Source of the DNA: Uloborus plumipes
Lineage: Eukaryota; Arthropoda; Arachnida; Araneae; Uloboridae
Reading direction: 5' to 3'
DNA length: 64,000 nucleotides
Assembly (NCBI GenBank): GCA_038373865.1
Contig: JAXGGA010000067.1
Location: forward strand, 310,001 to 374,000
The position numbers were made by a program, and so were the translations under genes. Every line of letters starts with the position of its first letter. Within the stretch, counting starts at the first letter, position 1. This document shows, piece by piece, positions 35,701 through 47,700 of this stretch. A model generated the notes under the pieces. That model was not told the DNA's origin. It saw only the letters and a program-made list of their open reading frames with translations, and did not search any database.

Positions 35701-38700
35701 AATTTTTCATTCACGAGAACATTTTATTCTTTATTTATATTTAACAACTGGCAACGGATTAAAAGTGAAATTCGAGACATTTTATTAACGGACGAGTTTT
35801 TTTTTCTTTTTTTTTCTTTCTTTGATAAAATGTGTTTTGATGCTCTTTGTACTTTTATTTATTTATTTATTTATTATTATTATTATTTTTTTTTTTGAAA
35901 ACGATGGAGGATTTTTTCTACGGAGGAACTGTAACAGTTACACTCTTTAAAAGGTGCGGCAAAACTTTATTTATTCGTTAATTACTTTTTACGTGTCAAT
36001 TTCATCGATGAAAGGGGTATATTTTGCTTTTCGAAATCAGCTCTAAGTGATAAAAAGGTATGTTTGACATAATTTTAAGTCTCAGATAATCAAGAGAATA
36101 ATGATCAGATGCGAGAATGCCGATGTCGATGTACGGGAAAGTAGGCTCGTTTAGTTCTTGACAGAACTTCTTGTTTTTTTGTTTTGCAATGGGAAACAGT
36201 TTTTTTTGCTATGAAATTCATGCAGTTTGATCAAAATCATATCAAAACTGAAAAACAATTTCGTGAAACAGTTTTTCCTTGTAACGGGATTTGTACGAAT
36301 TGTAACCTGATATGCATTCCTGTATTCTTTGTATCCAGATTTCCCTGTAAATGATATATTTTCAAATCATACCACACTAACAGCATCATGACAAATAAAA
36401 TTACTCAGAAGCTTCAAACGAAATACTTGTTTCTAATATAAAATTTTTTGGGAGAATCGAATCAAATATGTTAGAAGAATTTAGATTAGTGCATTTAAGA
36501 ACCAATTTCAAGAGCTTTGAGAGAACTAATAAAAACAAATATTTCGGAAATGAGAGCTAACATTATTTCTAGAGGAATTTCGATAGGAGTAGATAGGAGC
36601 ATTCTTTATTTGTTTTGGAATGTGGAATTCTATGATTATTTCGCTCGAAACCTTTACATTTAACTCTTGATAATTTACTATTTCTTGATTTTTTATCCAA
36701 TTTTAGACACTCTAGAAAATTGATACTGTGTTAAATTAAATATAGTCCGGTACTCTTGCAATAATAGTGCTCATCAGAGAAATAGTTTATAGAGTATAGA
36801 AAATAGTTATAAAATAAAACTTGATGAGCTAGTACATAGAAATAATATTACTAGCAAAAAAAAAGAAGAAAATTGTTAGATTTAATATTAAAAAAATCAT
36901 TGATATAAAGTTTTGAAACTCAAATTAGGTTATATTTATTGTCGAAAGAATAGTTAATTCATTTGAATCATGCAGAAAGGTGAAAAACTTGTTCTTATCA
37001 CCACTTTTTTTTTCGCCTAAAATTTAATGAGAGAATAGGTGCATATATACGCTCTGATGATAGTTCCGAAGCAAAATATGCTCGTATATACGCTTATGAT
37101 GCAAATAGGTTAAGAAAGTCAATCATAGCTATTTTTTTTACATTCTTTAAAGTTATAGATGTTATGTTTACACTTAATCTATATATATAAGAAATTCGTG
37201 TTAGTTACACTTTTTTTAATTCAAGAACGGCTGTACCGATATGGCTAAAAATTGATGGGTAGGTAGTTTAGAGCCAGAAGACGGACATAGGCTATAATTT
37301 ATGTGTTTCAAATAGAAAAGAAAAAAAATGTGATAGAAATAGAAAAAAATGTCTTATTGATTAAGCCTTTTTACTAAGCCTTTTTTGACACCTCCATGGC
37401 TGAGCGACATAAAGCACACGTTCTGGCAGCTTCCGAAGCGCAGTAAGCAGGTTATAAGTTAGCAGTGCGTCGAGTGTTATTTCACTTTTTTGTGAAGTAA
37501 ATTGCAAACAAACGTGTTACTTCCCTTGAAATTTATATGTGATAAGCTGTCAGAAACGATTGCTCATTCTGAGGATCCCGATGATATAAACCGATATGCC
37601 GTTTGAATTTAAAAGACTTCAATTTCCGATCCGTCTTGCATTTGTCATGACCAGCAACAAATCACAAGGTCAATCCTTAAAAGTTTGTGGTTTGAATCTG
37701 GAACACCACTGTTTTTCCCATGGTCAATTATATGTGGCATGTTCAGGTTCACGGGTCGGAAGACCATCTGCGTTGTTTGTTTTTGCGCCTGATAATAAAA
37801 CAAAAAATGTTGTATATCACAAGGTATTTGAGTGAAGAGCAACCTATATACTAAAATACAGAAACAATAATGAATATATGATGTAGGTTTTTTTTTTTTT
37901 TTTTTTTTTGTATTTTCCAATAATAAAGAACTTAATAAATTCAAAAATTTGCTTATTTATTGCCTTTAAGGCGGAACAGAGTTCGCCGGGCCAGCTAGTG
38001 ATAAATACATTAAAGCTAGAAGAATTGAAGAACTAAAAACATTCTTCCAGATATGTTTTACGAGGAATGTAAAGTCAATAAAATGTACAAATATGAACTG
38101 AAACTATATAATAATCGTATATTTTATTTTTAATTCATAATATGCAATAGCAACAAAAATTATCTATTTTGTTGTTTTTTAAAAAACCGTTACTTTAATT
38201 CTTTGCAGCAGAAGAGTTTGCTTGCTTTAGTGATTATTAGGTCTGTCTTTACCGACGAGTCATGGCTCTGTGTGCAACAGCACGATGGTCGGATTCGAGT
38301 CTGCAGACACCGTGGAGAGATGATGCTAAACAGCTGCGTTATGCACCGCCACAATGGTCCAGCACTGGATATTATGGTATGTGGTGATATTGGATATAAC
38401 TCTCACACTTATCTAGTACATATTGATGGTACTTAAAGCAGACAGAGCAAAATCTCCGAGGTGTTGGAGCCAGTTGTAGTTTCTTTCCTTCAGGGCTTAC
38501 CCACAGCCATATTTTAACAGTATAATACACGACCACGCGTGGCACGCTTTGTCCAATGGTTCTTCATCAATCGCCAGATTTAGTTACTTCCCTGGTCGGC
38601 TCGCTCTTTAGTCTGTGTGCCAAGCACCGATATCGTTCAAGTTCGTTTACCAATCTTGGGGACTACGGGAACTTGATTGAAATCAATACAGGGTGCGGCA

Positions 38701-41700
38701 GAAAAACCCGGACAAGCATTTATTATGATAATTTTATTAAATAAAAGAAATTTAGCAAAACAACAATTAATAATGTTAACATAGACTTCTTACAATAATA
38801 TACTCAGCTGGTTTCGAAGTGGCTTCCTCCAGCGGTGATACATAGAGCCAAACGTAACTAGAAATTTTCAGCGATGGGCCGCAGCTCTTTCAGCAACAAT
38901 CGGTCCCATTCTCGAAGCAGCGACTGCTTCAGCGACTCCAAGCTTTTTTGGGGCTTAGTACAGGCCCTGACCTTCAAAATGGACCACACACTGTAATCCA
39001 TGGGATTCAGATTCGGGGGGTAGGGGGCCATTCCGTAGATGAGATGAAGTCTGAGAAATGAGTTCGGCACCAGTCCTGAGTCATTTGGTCCTGTGAGCCC
39101 GCACTGAGTCCTGCTGGAATATCCAATCCTCATCACCAAAGTGCTACTAGGCCCACAGAAGTACGACGGCCTGAAGAATGTTGCGGCGATACACTTCTTT
39201 GCTGATTTTGACCCCTTAATCCACAAAAACAAGGAGAGTCTTGCCGAGCGCAAATTCCTCCCCAAAACATCACCAATTGTGGATTTTTGGTGGTGTTCGA
39301 CGATGGCCGATGTGCCAGGACCTTTAGTGGACCAGACTCTGTCGTTTTGGCGGTTATGCGCCCGTTCGACAGTGAACAACATCTCATCTTTGAAGAGGAT
39401 GCTCTTCCACTGCTCACCTGCGGCCCGACGTTTGAGCTGGCGACATCTTTGAAGTCTCACGCTCTTGTTCTCTTCAGTAAGAAGTTGGGCTCTTTGGAGC
39501 TTGTTAGGCTTGAGATTGAGTTCAATTTTAGCTATTCGCTGAACTGATCGGTCACTGATTTCGATTTCACGAGGGAGTTTTGCATGGAGACCCTCGAATT
39601 TCGCTGCACTCGCTTCTTGATGAACCTACGGTAGGAAAATGTGTTCACGGTCAGCTTTCTTCCGCTTCCAGGACGGCGTAAGGAGTGACCAAGCATTTTG
39701 TACCGGCTAATTGCATTGGAAACAGTGTGTCGAGGGATTTTGAGCAAACGAACTGACGTTTAAAAGCGCGAAACAGTTCCAAAATTGAAACGCGTCTTTC
39801 TGTCATTCTGCAAACAAAACAACGATGATAAGTACAAAATCTACACTGCCCTCCTCAATGCAGGCAAACATGAAGAATCCTTTAAAAAAAGAATTGGCTG
39901 GATACGGTAAAAGGTATTGGCGTCAGGACGTGACAAACTTTGTCCGAGTTTTTTTGCCGCACCCTGTACTAGGACCGTCATTGCTGACTGTGGATGATGC
40001 TTGAGGTGCCATTCCGTGATATCCCATACGTTATCAATTGGAGACAGACCTGGTGATTTTGCAGGTCATGGTAACATGTCAGCACTCTGTAGAGCACATT
40101 GCGTTACAGCAGCGATGTGAGGGCGAGCGTTATCCGGTTGGAAATCGCCCCCTTGAATGCTACTCATGAAGGGCTGTACTACTGGTTAAATTAACAGACT
40201 GATGACAAATTTTCAGTCAGTGAGTTTGGGATAACCACAAGAATGCCCCTGCTGTCGTAGGAAATTGCTCCAGAGACCATAACTCCAGGTGTGAGTCCCG
40301 TGTGTCTAGGCCGTAGACCGCTTGGATGCAGGCGGTCCCCTGGCCTCCTTCTGACCAATATACAGCCACCACTGGCACTAATTCAGAATCTGTTTTCATC
40401 AAAAATTACAACAGATCTCTACTCCGACCTCCAGTGAGCTTTGTCGTGGCATCACTGCCGTCGGAAAAGGTAATGGTTTGCAGTCAACGGAATACCGGCT
40501 ACAGGCTGCCTGGCTCAGAGCTGTCCTTGAAGTAAACAGTTTCTTACCGTTCCTTGGGTCACGACGGTACCAACTGCAGCTCGAATGTCAGCCGCAGATG
40601 CAGTACGATGCGCCACAGCCGTACGCAAGATTCGGCGATCTTCCTTCTCAGTCGTGCCACGTGGCAGCTCGGAACTCGATCTTCTTGAGGTAGTACCATC
40701 CCTTGACCAAAGCTTCCAATAATCATGCACGGTGGAAACATTCCCACCAAGTCTTTATGCAATATCGCGAAATGAAAATCCACCATCTCGCTTCAGTCAA
40801 ACTGTACGACATCGTTTAAAATCGTTGAGCTGTTGATAATGGCTTCTTCGTCTTCTTAAAGGCATTCCTGGCTAACATGAACGCAATGCGTCAAATTTCA
40901 CGGAGAAATAATACTCACGAGCTTTGCAACGCACGCTTTTAAAGCAAGCCTTATTTGCTTCTTCTGAGTGACGCCAGCTGCGCCACATTTATGCGCGGAG
41001 CCCGAAATTTCAATCGATGTCATCTTTCAGTTGTGTAAACACGCCTACCAAATTTCGTTTATCTATCACAAGTCATTCTTGGTGTTGGGATTTTTTTTTC
41101 CGCCAGTGTATTTATTGACCACTGAATCGCAATTCTAACCGACGTACAAAATCTTTAGAACATAAACAACAACTTTAACAACTGCCAAGACATGTGAAGC
41201 AAATATTATGAAATCAAACATTGGCGGAAGATACACTAAAAATTAAAAAATAAATTTAATTTTCTTGTTTTATGTTAAATCTCTTTGTTTCTTAACATTG
41301 CTACATTTTTTAACAGACGATATTTTAAAAGTTAATTTTGTATGACTGTTTTACAACTTGGCATGCAATTTTATATTTAATTAATACTATAATTCCCCTT
41401 GCTGCTGGGTGGAAAAATGACGCATTGGTTTTTTACTTGTCATATCAACTACGCTCGGTATTTACCCGTTTATTTACATGAAATTTTAAATTTGCGTGTG
41501 ATACATGCGTATGCTCTCAGTAAATTTGTGGCTGATATGCAAACAATGAATGGATTCTGTAGCATAACGATAGATCATTTTCAGTGGCGTAAGAACAGGG
41601 GGAGCCCGGAGTAATCCCGGATCAAGGCACTATCTTGGTATGTGTGGGGAGGGGGGGGGGGGCAAAGCACACTTTTTCACCCATTCATACAAGCTCAATT

Positions 41701-44700
41701 ATGAAGTCACAAATGTTCAAATAAACATTTTTTGTGAATAAAAGGAATTTGGAAAACATTACAAGTATTTCTTAGGTCAGAAAGATAAGTTTAAGTACTC
41801 TTTTACATTTTTAATATGAATTTAGTTTTTGATGTCATTAGATTTGCTCAGCAAAAGAACTTTATTTTTGGCGCCAAAAATAGGCTTTTCGTTCAAATAA
41901 TATGACCATAATATTTTTTCATGTATTTTATTCCTAAGAATATGGAAAAAAATCACCGTTCATTAATTTTGAATTTTTCTATGGGAAAAAAATAAAAACG
42001 TAGAAACGGGTTTTTTGAAAAAACCCGAAAGTCGTTTGAGATAGAGAACTAAACATTTGGATAAATTTTTCTTATTCGACACCAAAATGATTCCCCAAGT
42101 TGGAGCAAAATTGGGATCAATGGCAGATTTGACATATAAACCCGGCTATACCCTTTGGACGATTTTAAGTTCGCCAATTGTGTTTTTCTTGTGGTTTTTT
42201 CAAAAAACCGATTGATTATGCATCGTATTCAACACCGATCATCTTTTGATCAAGTATCTGAGTTCGACAGACGAAGAGTAGTGGCCTACCGAGATTATGG
42301 TTTATCTTTCAGGGAAATCGGCACTCGTTTTGGACAAAATGAAACAACTGTAATACGGATATGTGATCGTTGGATGCAGTAGGGTATGCCGAACGGACAT
42401 GGTGAATCACATCCACCTTAGTGTACTACTTTACGTGATGACAGGCGCAGTGTGCGCATGACAGTAAAGGAGTGCTCAGTCTCATCACGAACCATGGTAC
42501 AGCGCATTCCGTCTGTAACGCATCGTTCAGTGTCTGCACGTACATTTCGATGCCGCTTACAGCAGAGTGATCTCTTTTAGAAACGTCCATTGCTTCGTCT
42601 ACCATTGGCGCAGAACCACAGACGTATCCACCGCCATTGGTGCGATGTAAGAAGGATGTGGACGGCAGATTGGAATGAAATTGTCTTTACCGACGACTCA
42701 TGCTTCTGTCTGCACCACCACTATGGTCGAATTCGAGCCTGCAGACACCGTGGAGAGACGATGCTAAACAGCTGCGTTATGCACCGCCACGCTGGTCCAG
42801 CACTGGATATTATGGTATGTGGTGGTATTGGATATAACTCTCACACTTCTCTAGTGCACATTGCCGGTACTTAAAGCAGCCAGAGCAAAATCTCCGAGGT
42901 GTTGGAGCCAGTTGTACTCAATCGAAAAATCCAATTTTCCCAAGCAGACCTTGTCTTATTAAGTTTTAATTAGTAACTGAAATAGGGACTATATTCCTTA
43001 GCCTGTTAGCTCATTCACAACAAAAATTGTCCCTAAGTGGCGCTATTGCCCAAAATATTTGCAATTTAAAATTTCAATAAACAGTCTTTCTACCCTAGTT
43101 TTTCTTTTTCCTACGATTTTATGTTGCAAAATATGTTAATAAGTCATAATATACTTACTTCATGTCTTTCGTAATTCAGTAAGAAAAACGAAAAATTTAT
43201 CAATCCGGATTTCTGTTTGTTCTTAATCTCGTTGTTTCGTTAATGGCACTATAGCCAACATTAGATATATTGTCAAGTACAAGATTTGGAACTCACTTTA
43301 CTACACAAAAAAAAAAAAAAAAAAAAAAAAATACACTGGCGGAAAAAAAATCCCAACACCAAGAAAAAATTACTGTAGAGAAATGAAATTTGGGTAATGC
43401 AATTGTCTAGTTAACATGTTTAATTGATTAAATGTACAAGATCACTGGCTAATTTAAGCTCAAGAAAATGCTGTGCAAATGTGAAATTATGCTACTTTAA
43501 TAGCCGGTGTAACCTCTAGAATTTTGAAGGTAAGCCTGTAAACGTGCATGCAATGTGTCATATAGGTGCCGAATGTCACTTTGTGGTAAGGTCAATCCAT
43601 GTGAGATCATACAGACCATGTTGCTCACTATTTTTGATTTTTAAAACTTTTTGCCTGTTAATTAACTGTTATATTGGGAGTATGAAACAATGGTTTAAAA
43701 AATTTTAAACCTTCAGAATTTTTTTTGGCAAGCACTTTTCAGTAGCTGCGGAAGCGACTTTTCGTGAAAAGAGTACTTTGTGAAGATGCTTATAACTTTT
43801 TTATTTATAAATATATCAAAATGATTTAAAAACCACTTGATTGAGCAAAAAAGGATCTAAATTTCTATATCAGTTATTTTTCTGATAATTAGTAACAAAT
43901 TTGTGTAAAATTGGCTTAAAAATAAGATTTTTTGTGTGAAATTTTACATTTTTAGCATAAAAATATTAGTAGAAGGAATTAAGACTCACCCTTACTTTTT
44001 TTTCCCTTGAATAGATATCTCATAGGACTATTCCCAGAAGTAGTGTGGAACATTTGAAGACAGTCCTTTTTTTTATATAATTTGTCAAACTTGGCATTTT
44101 GGAGAAAAAATGCTAACTTTGAGATTTAATATCTGAAAAGGGACTGAATGAAAATTTACAAAAATTTAACTGGATAACCTTCTTATAGTAGTAAATATGT
44201 AGAAAAATTGTTATGAGTGATATCGTTCTAGTTTTAGAGATATGGAGCCGCGAAGTTGACTGAAAAATCTCATTTATTTTGACGCCAAAAAATCATCACA
44301 TAATGCAAAATTAATTATTCTCATAATATTAGATGAGTTTTTTGTAGTATAAACTAACCCTTTTACCAAAACATATAATATTTAAATTTATTTTCCATTT
44401 ACAGAAAGAAATAATTTAGATATTATGCTTTTATAAATACATTTTTTTCTACGTGTTAGTCATAAAAACATGATTTTCCACTCTAAAGCTGGGCTTTCAC
44501 GGTCTTCATGCATCTAGTGAGCAAAGGACAATTATAGTTTTAATCTAACCTACAACTCTTCATTCATTTTCAAAGTTTAAAGCGTTAAAACCCCCCTACA
44601 GCACCAAAAAGTCGCTCAAAATCCAAATTTAAGCTCTAGATCCTGCCATTTTCCGTGAGACTGCGTCTGCATAACAGCAGAAAATGGCGGACGTATTTTC

Positions 44701-47700
44701 GCGAAAAAGGGTAGGATCTAGAGCAGTGTTTCCCAACCTTTTCAAGCTCATCACCCCCTTCAAGATGCTGACTGACACCTATCGCCCCCCCCCCCTTCTT
44801 TTTTCTTCCTCGAAAAAACCATAATTTGGAGCAAGTGAACATCTATAATATTAAAAATATAAGTACCTAACTTAAATTTGAAGTAAAATGTAAGCAATAA
44901 AGATACTATAACTAATCACTTTTAAACTAAAAATATTAATGAATAAATAAAATACATTTATTTTTTTTCCTTCACGAAGCGAACTGATATAATTATTTGA
45001 AGGGAAACATTTAACTAAGATCATTGATGTACTTATCAAAAAACAGAAGTACATTTTTCAAGAAATTATTTTCTTTTGTTCGCTGGAATCTGGGTAATTA
45101 AAATCATTGAAATAAAAAATTGGAAGGAAAATAAATTGAAAATCCGAAAATTCATAAAATTGACAGTGAATGATAAAATATTCACTAAGGTTAATCCGAG
45201 GTGCAAAGAGGAAGCGCTTGAACTTCAATTTGTTTCTTTCTTAACGTGTAATTAATTGTCTGAACACTGAACAAGCGGTTTCGTACATATTTACAATTTC
45301 GGTTTTCGTTACCCTTTTTTACTGCTATTTTCTCTTCTAAATACCCATCGCCCCCCTATCGCCCATTAAGAATTTACCGGTTCTTTAGGTACTTATATTT
45401 TTAATATTAAAGATGTTCACTTGCTCCAAATTATGGTTTTTTCGAGGAAGAAAAAAGAAAGCGGGGGGCGATAGGTGTCAGTCAGCATCTTGAAGGGGGT
45501 GATGAGCTTGAAAAGGGTGGGAAACACTGCTCTAGATCCTACCCTTTTTCGCGAAAATACGTCCGCCATTTTCTGCTGTTATGCAGACGCAGTCTCACGG
45601 AAAATGGCAGGATCTGGAGCATAAATTTGGATTTTGAGCGACTTTTTGGTGCTGTAGGGGGGGGGGGTTTAACGCTTTAAACTTTGAAAATGAATGAAGA
45701 GTTGTAGGTTAGATTAAAACTATAATTGTCCTTTGCTTACTAGATGCATGAAGACCGTGAAAGCCCAGCTTTAGAGTGGAAAATCATATTTTTATGACTA
45801 ACACGTAGAAAAAAATGTATTTATAAAAGCATAATATCTAAATTATTTCTTTCTGTAAATGGAAAATAAATTTAAATATTATATGTTTTGGTAAAAGGGT
45901 TAGTTTATACTACAAAAAACTCATCTAATATTATGAGAATAATTAATTTTGCATTATGTGATGATTTTTTGGCGTCAAAATAAATGAGATTTTTCAGTCA
46001 ACTTCGCGGCTCCATATCTCTAAAACTAGAACGATATCACTCATAACAATTTTTCTACATATTTACTACTATAAGAAGGTTATCCAGTTAAATTTTTGTA
46101 AATTTTCATTCAGTCCCTTTTCAGATATTAAATCTCAAAGTTAGCATTTTTTCTCCAAAATGCCAAGTTTGACAAATTATATAAAAAAAAAGGACTGTCT
46201 TCAAATGTTCCACACTACTTCTGGGAATAGTCCTATGAGATATCTATTCAAGGGAAAAAAGTAAGGGTGAGTCTTAATTCCTTCTACTAATATTTTTATG
46301 CCAAAAATGTAAAATTTCACACAAAAAGTCTTATTTTTAAGCCAATTTTACACAAATTTGTTACTAATTATCAGAAAAATAACTGGTATAGAAATTTAGA
46401 TCCTTTTTTGCTCAATCAAGTGGTTTTTAAATCATTTTGATATATTTATAAATAAAAAAGTTATAAGCATCTTCACAAAGTACTCTTTTCACGAAAAGTC
46501 GCTTCCGCAACTACTGAAAAGTGCTTGCCAAAAAAAATTCTGAAGGTTTAAAATTTTTTAAACCATTGTTTCATGCTCCCAATATAACAATTAACAGGCA
46601 AAAAGTTTTAAAAATCAAAAATAGTGAGCAACATTGTTTAGTTTTCCTGTATGATTTCGCATGGATTGACCCGGTACGGAGTGCCATGTTGTCGCACTTG
46701 TTGTGTCAATACTAGGACAGTCATTGCTTACTGTGGATGATGCTGGAGTTGCCGTCCTATGATATCCCATACGTGATCAATTGGAGACAGATCTGGTGAT
46801 CTTGCGGGTCATGGTAACATGTCAACACTCTGTAGAGCACATTGCGTTACAGCAGCGTTGTGAGGGCAAGCGTTATCCTTTTGGAAAACTCCCCCTTGAA
46901 TGCTGCTCATGAAGAGCTGTACTATAGGTTTAATTACCAGACTGACGACAAATTTGCCTTCAGTGTGTTTGGGATAACCACAAGAGTGCTCCTGCTGTCA
47001 AAGGAAATTGCTCCAGAGACTATGAATCCAGGTGTAGGTCCCGTATTTCCAGGCTGCAGACAGCTTGGATGCAGACGGTCCCCTGGCCTTCTTCTGACCA
47101 ACATACGACCGTCACTGGCACCAAGGCATAATCGGTTTTCATCAGAAATTCCATCAGATCTCCACTCCGACCTCCAGTGAGCTCTGTCTTGACACCACTG
47201 CCGTCGGAAACGACAATGGTTTGCAGTCAATCGAATACCGGTTACAGGCTACTTGGCTCGGAGCTGTCCTTGAAGTACGCAATTTCTTACCGGTCTTTGG
47301 GTCACGACGACGATACCAACTGCAGCTCTAATATCAGTCGCAGATGCAGTACGATGCGCCACAGCCGTACGCAGGATTCAGCGATCTTCCTTTTCAGTCG
47401 TGCCACGTGGCAGCTCGGAATTCGATTTTCTTGAGGTAGTTGGTGTTGGGATTTTTTTTTCCGCCAATGTATTTATTGACCACTGAATCGCAATTCTAAC
47501 CGACGTACAAAATCTTTAGAACATAAACAACAACTTTAACAACTGCCAAGACATGTGAAGCAAATATTATAAAATCAAACATTGGCGGAAGATACACTAA
47601 AAATTAAAAAATAAATTTAATTTTCTTGTTTTATGTTAAATCTCTTTGTTTCTTAACATTGCTACATTTTTTAACAGACGATATTTTAAAAGTTAATTTT

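Larger units (their letters stand above)
34563..36147. mobile_element. TIR element with internal 148-bp array
   Basis: AGCCTACTTTCCCGT at the left and ACGGGAAAGTAGGCT at the right are exact inverses. Inside are a 21-bp repeat, the 148-bp array and T-rich low-complexity DNA. No transposase was seen. Confidence 0.55.
41109..41859. repeat. Duplicated flank, copy A
   Basis: From TATTTATTGACCACTGAATC to TTTGCTCAGCAAAAGAA this matches 47470-48221 almost base for base. Both copies start immediately after a type I Tc1 right end, so the transposon junction was duplicated too. Confidence 0.92.
43500..47434 (-). pseudogene. Tc1-family (type I) transposase, N-terminally deleted and split
   Basis: Minus strand. 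The core at 47230-46934 reads ISDENRLCLGASDGRM with the first Asp, RPGDRLHPSCLQ, and PGFIVSGAISFDSRS. It continues broken to PARSPDLSPIDHVWDI, with the third acidic region near 46790, and VLTQQVRQ near 46700. There the palindrome interrupts it. On the other side it resumes WHSVPQSDIRHLYDTLHARL and ends GYTGY-stop at about 43500. The two halves fit together exactly if the palindrome and one GGTA are removed. Confidence 0.85.
43334..47469 (-). mobile_element. Tc1-family (type I) element carrying a 3.1-kb insertion
   Basis: The left end CACTGGCGGAAAAAAAATCC and the reversed right end CATTGGCGGAAAAAAAAATC both lead into CCAACACCAA and are flanked by TA (43332, 47470). Without the palindrome at 43589-46672 the element would be about 1.05 kb. 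It lacks about 390 bp at the transposase N-terminus compared with 39969-41108. Confidence 0.9.

Noticed and set aside
39141..39547. Plus-strand frames of 86-103 codons
   Set aside because: They are antisense shadows of the mariner transposase.
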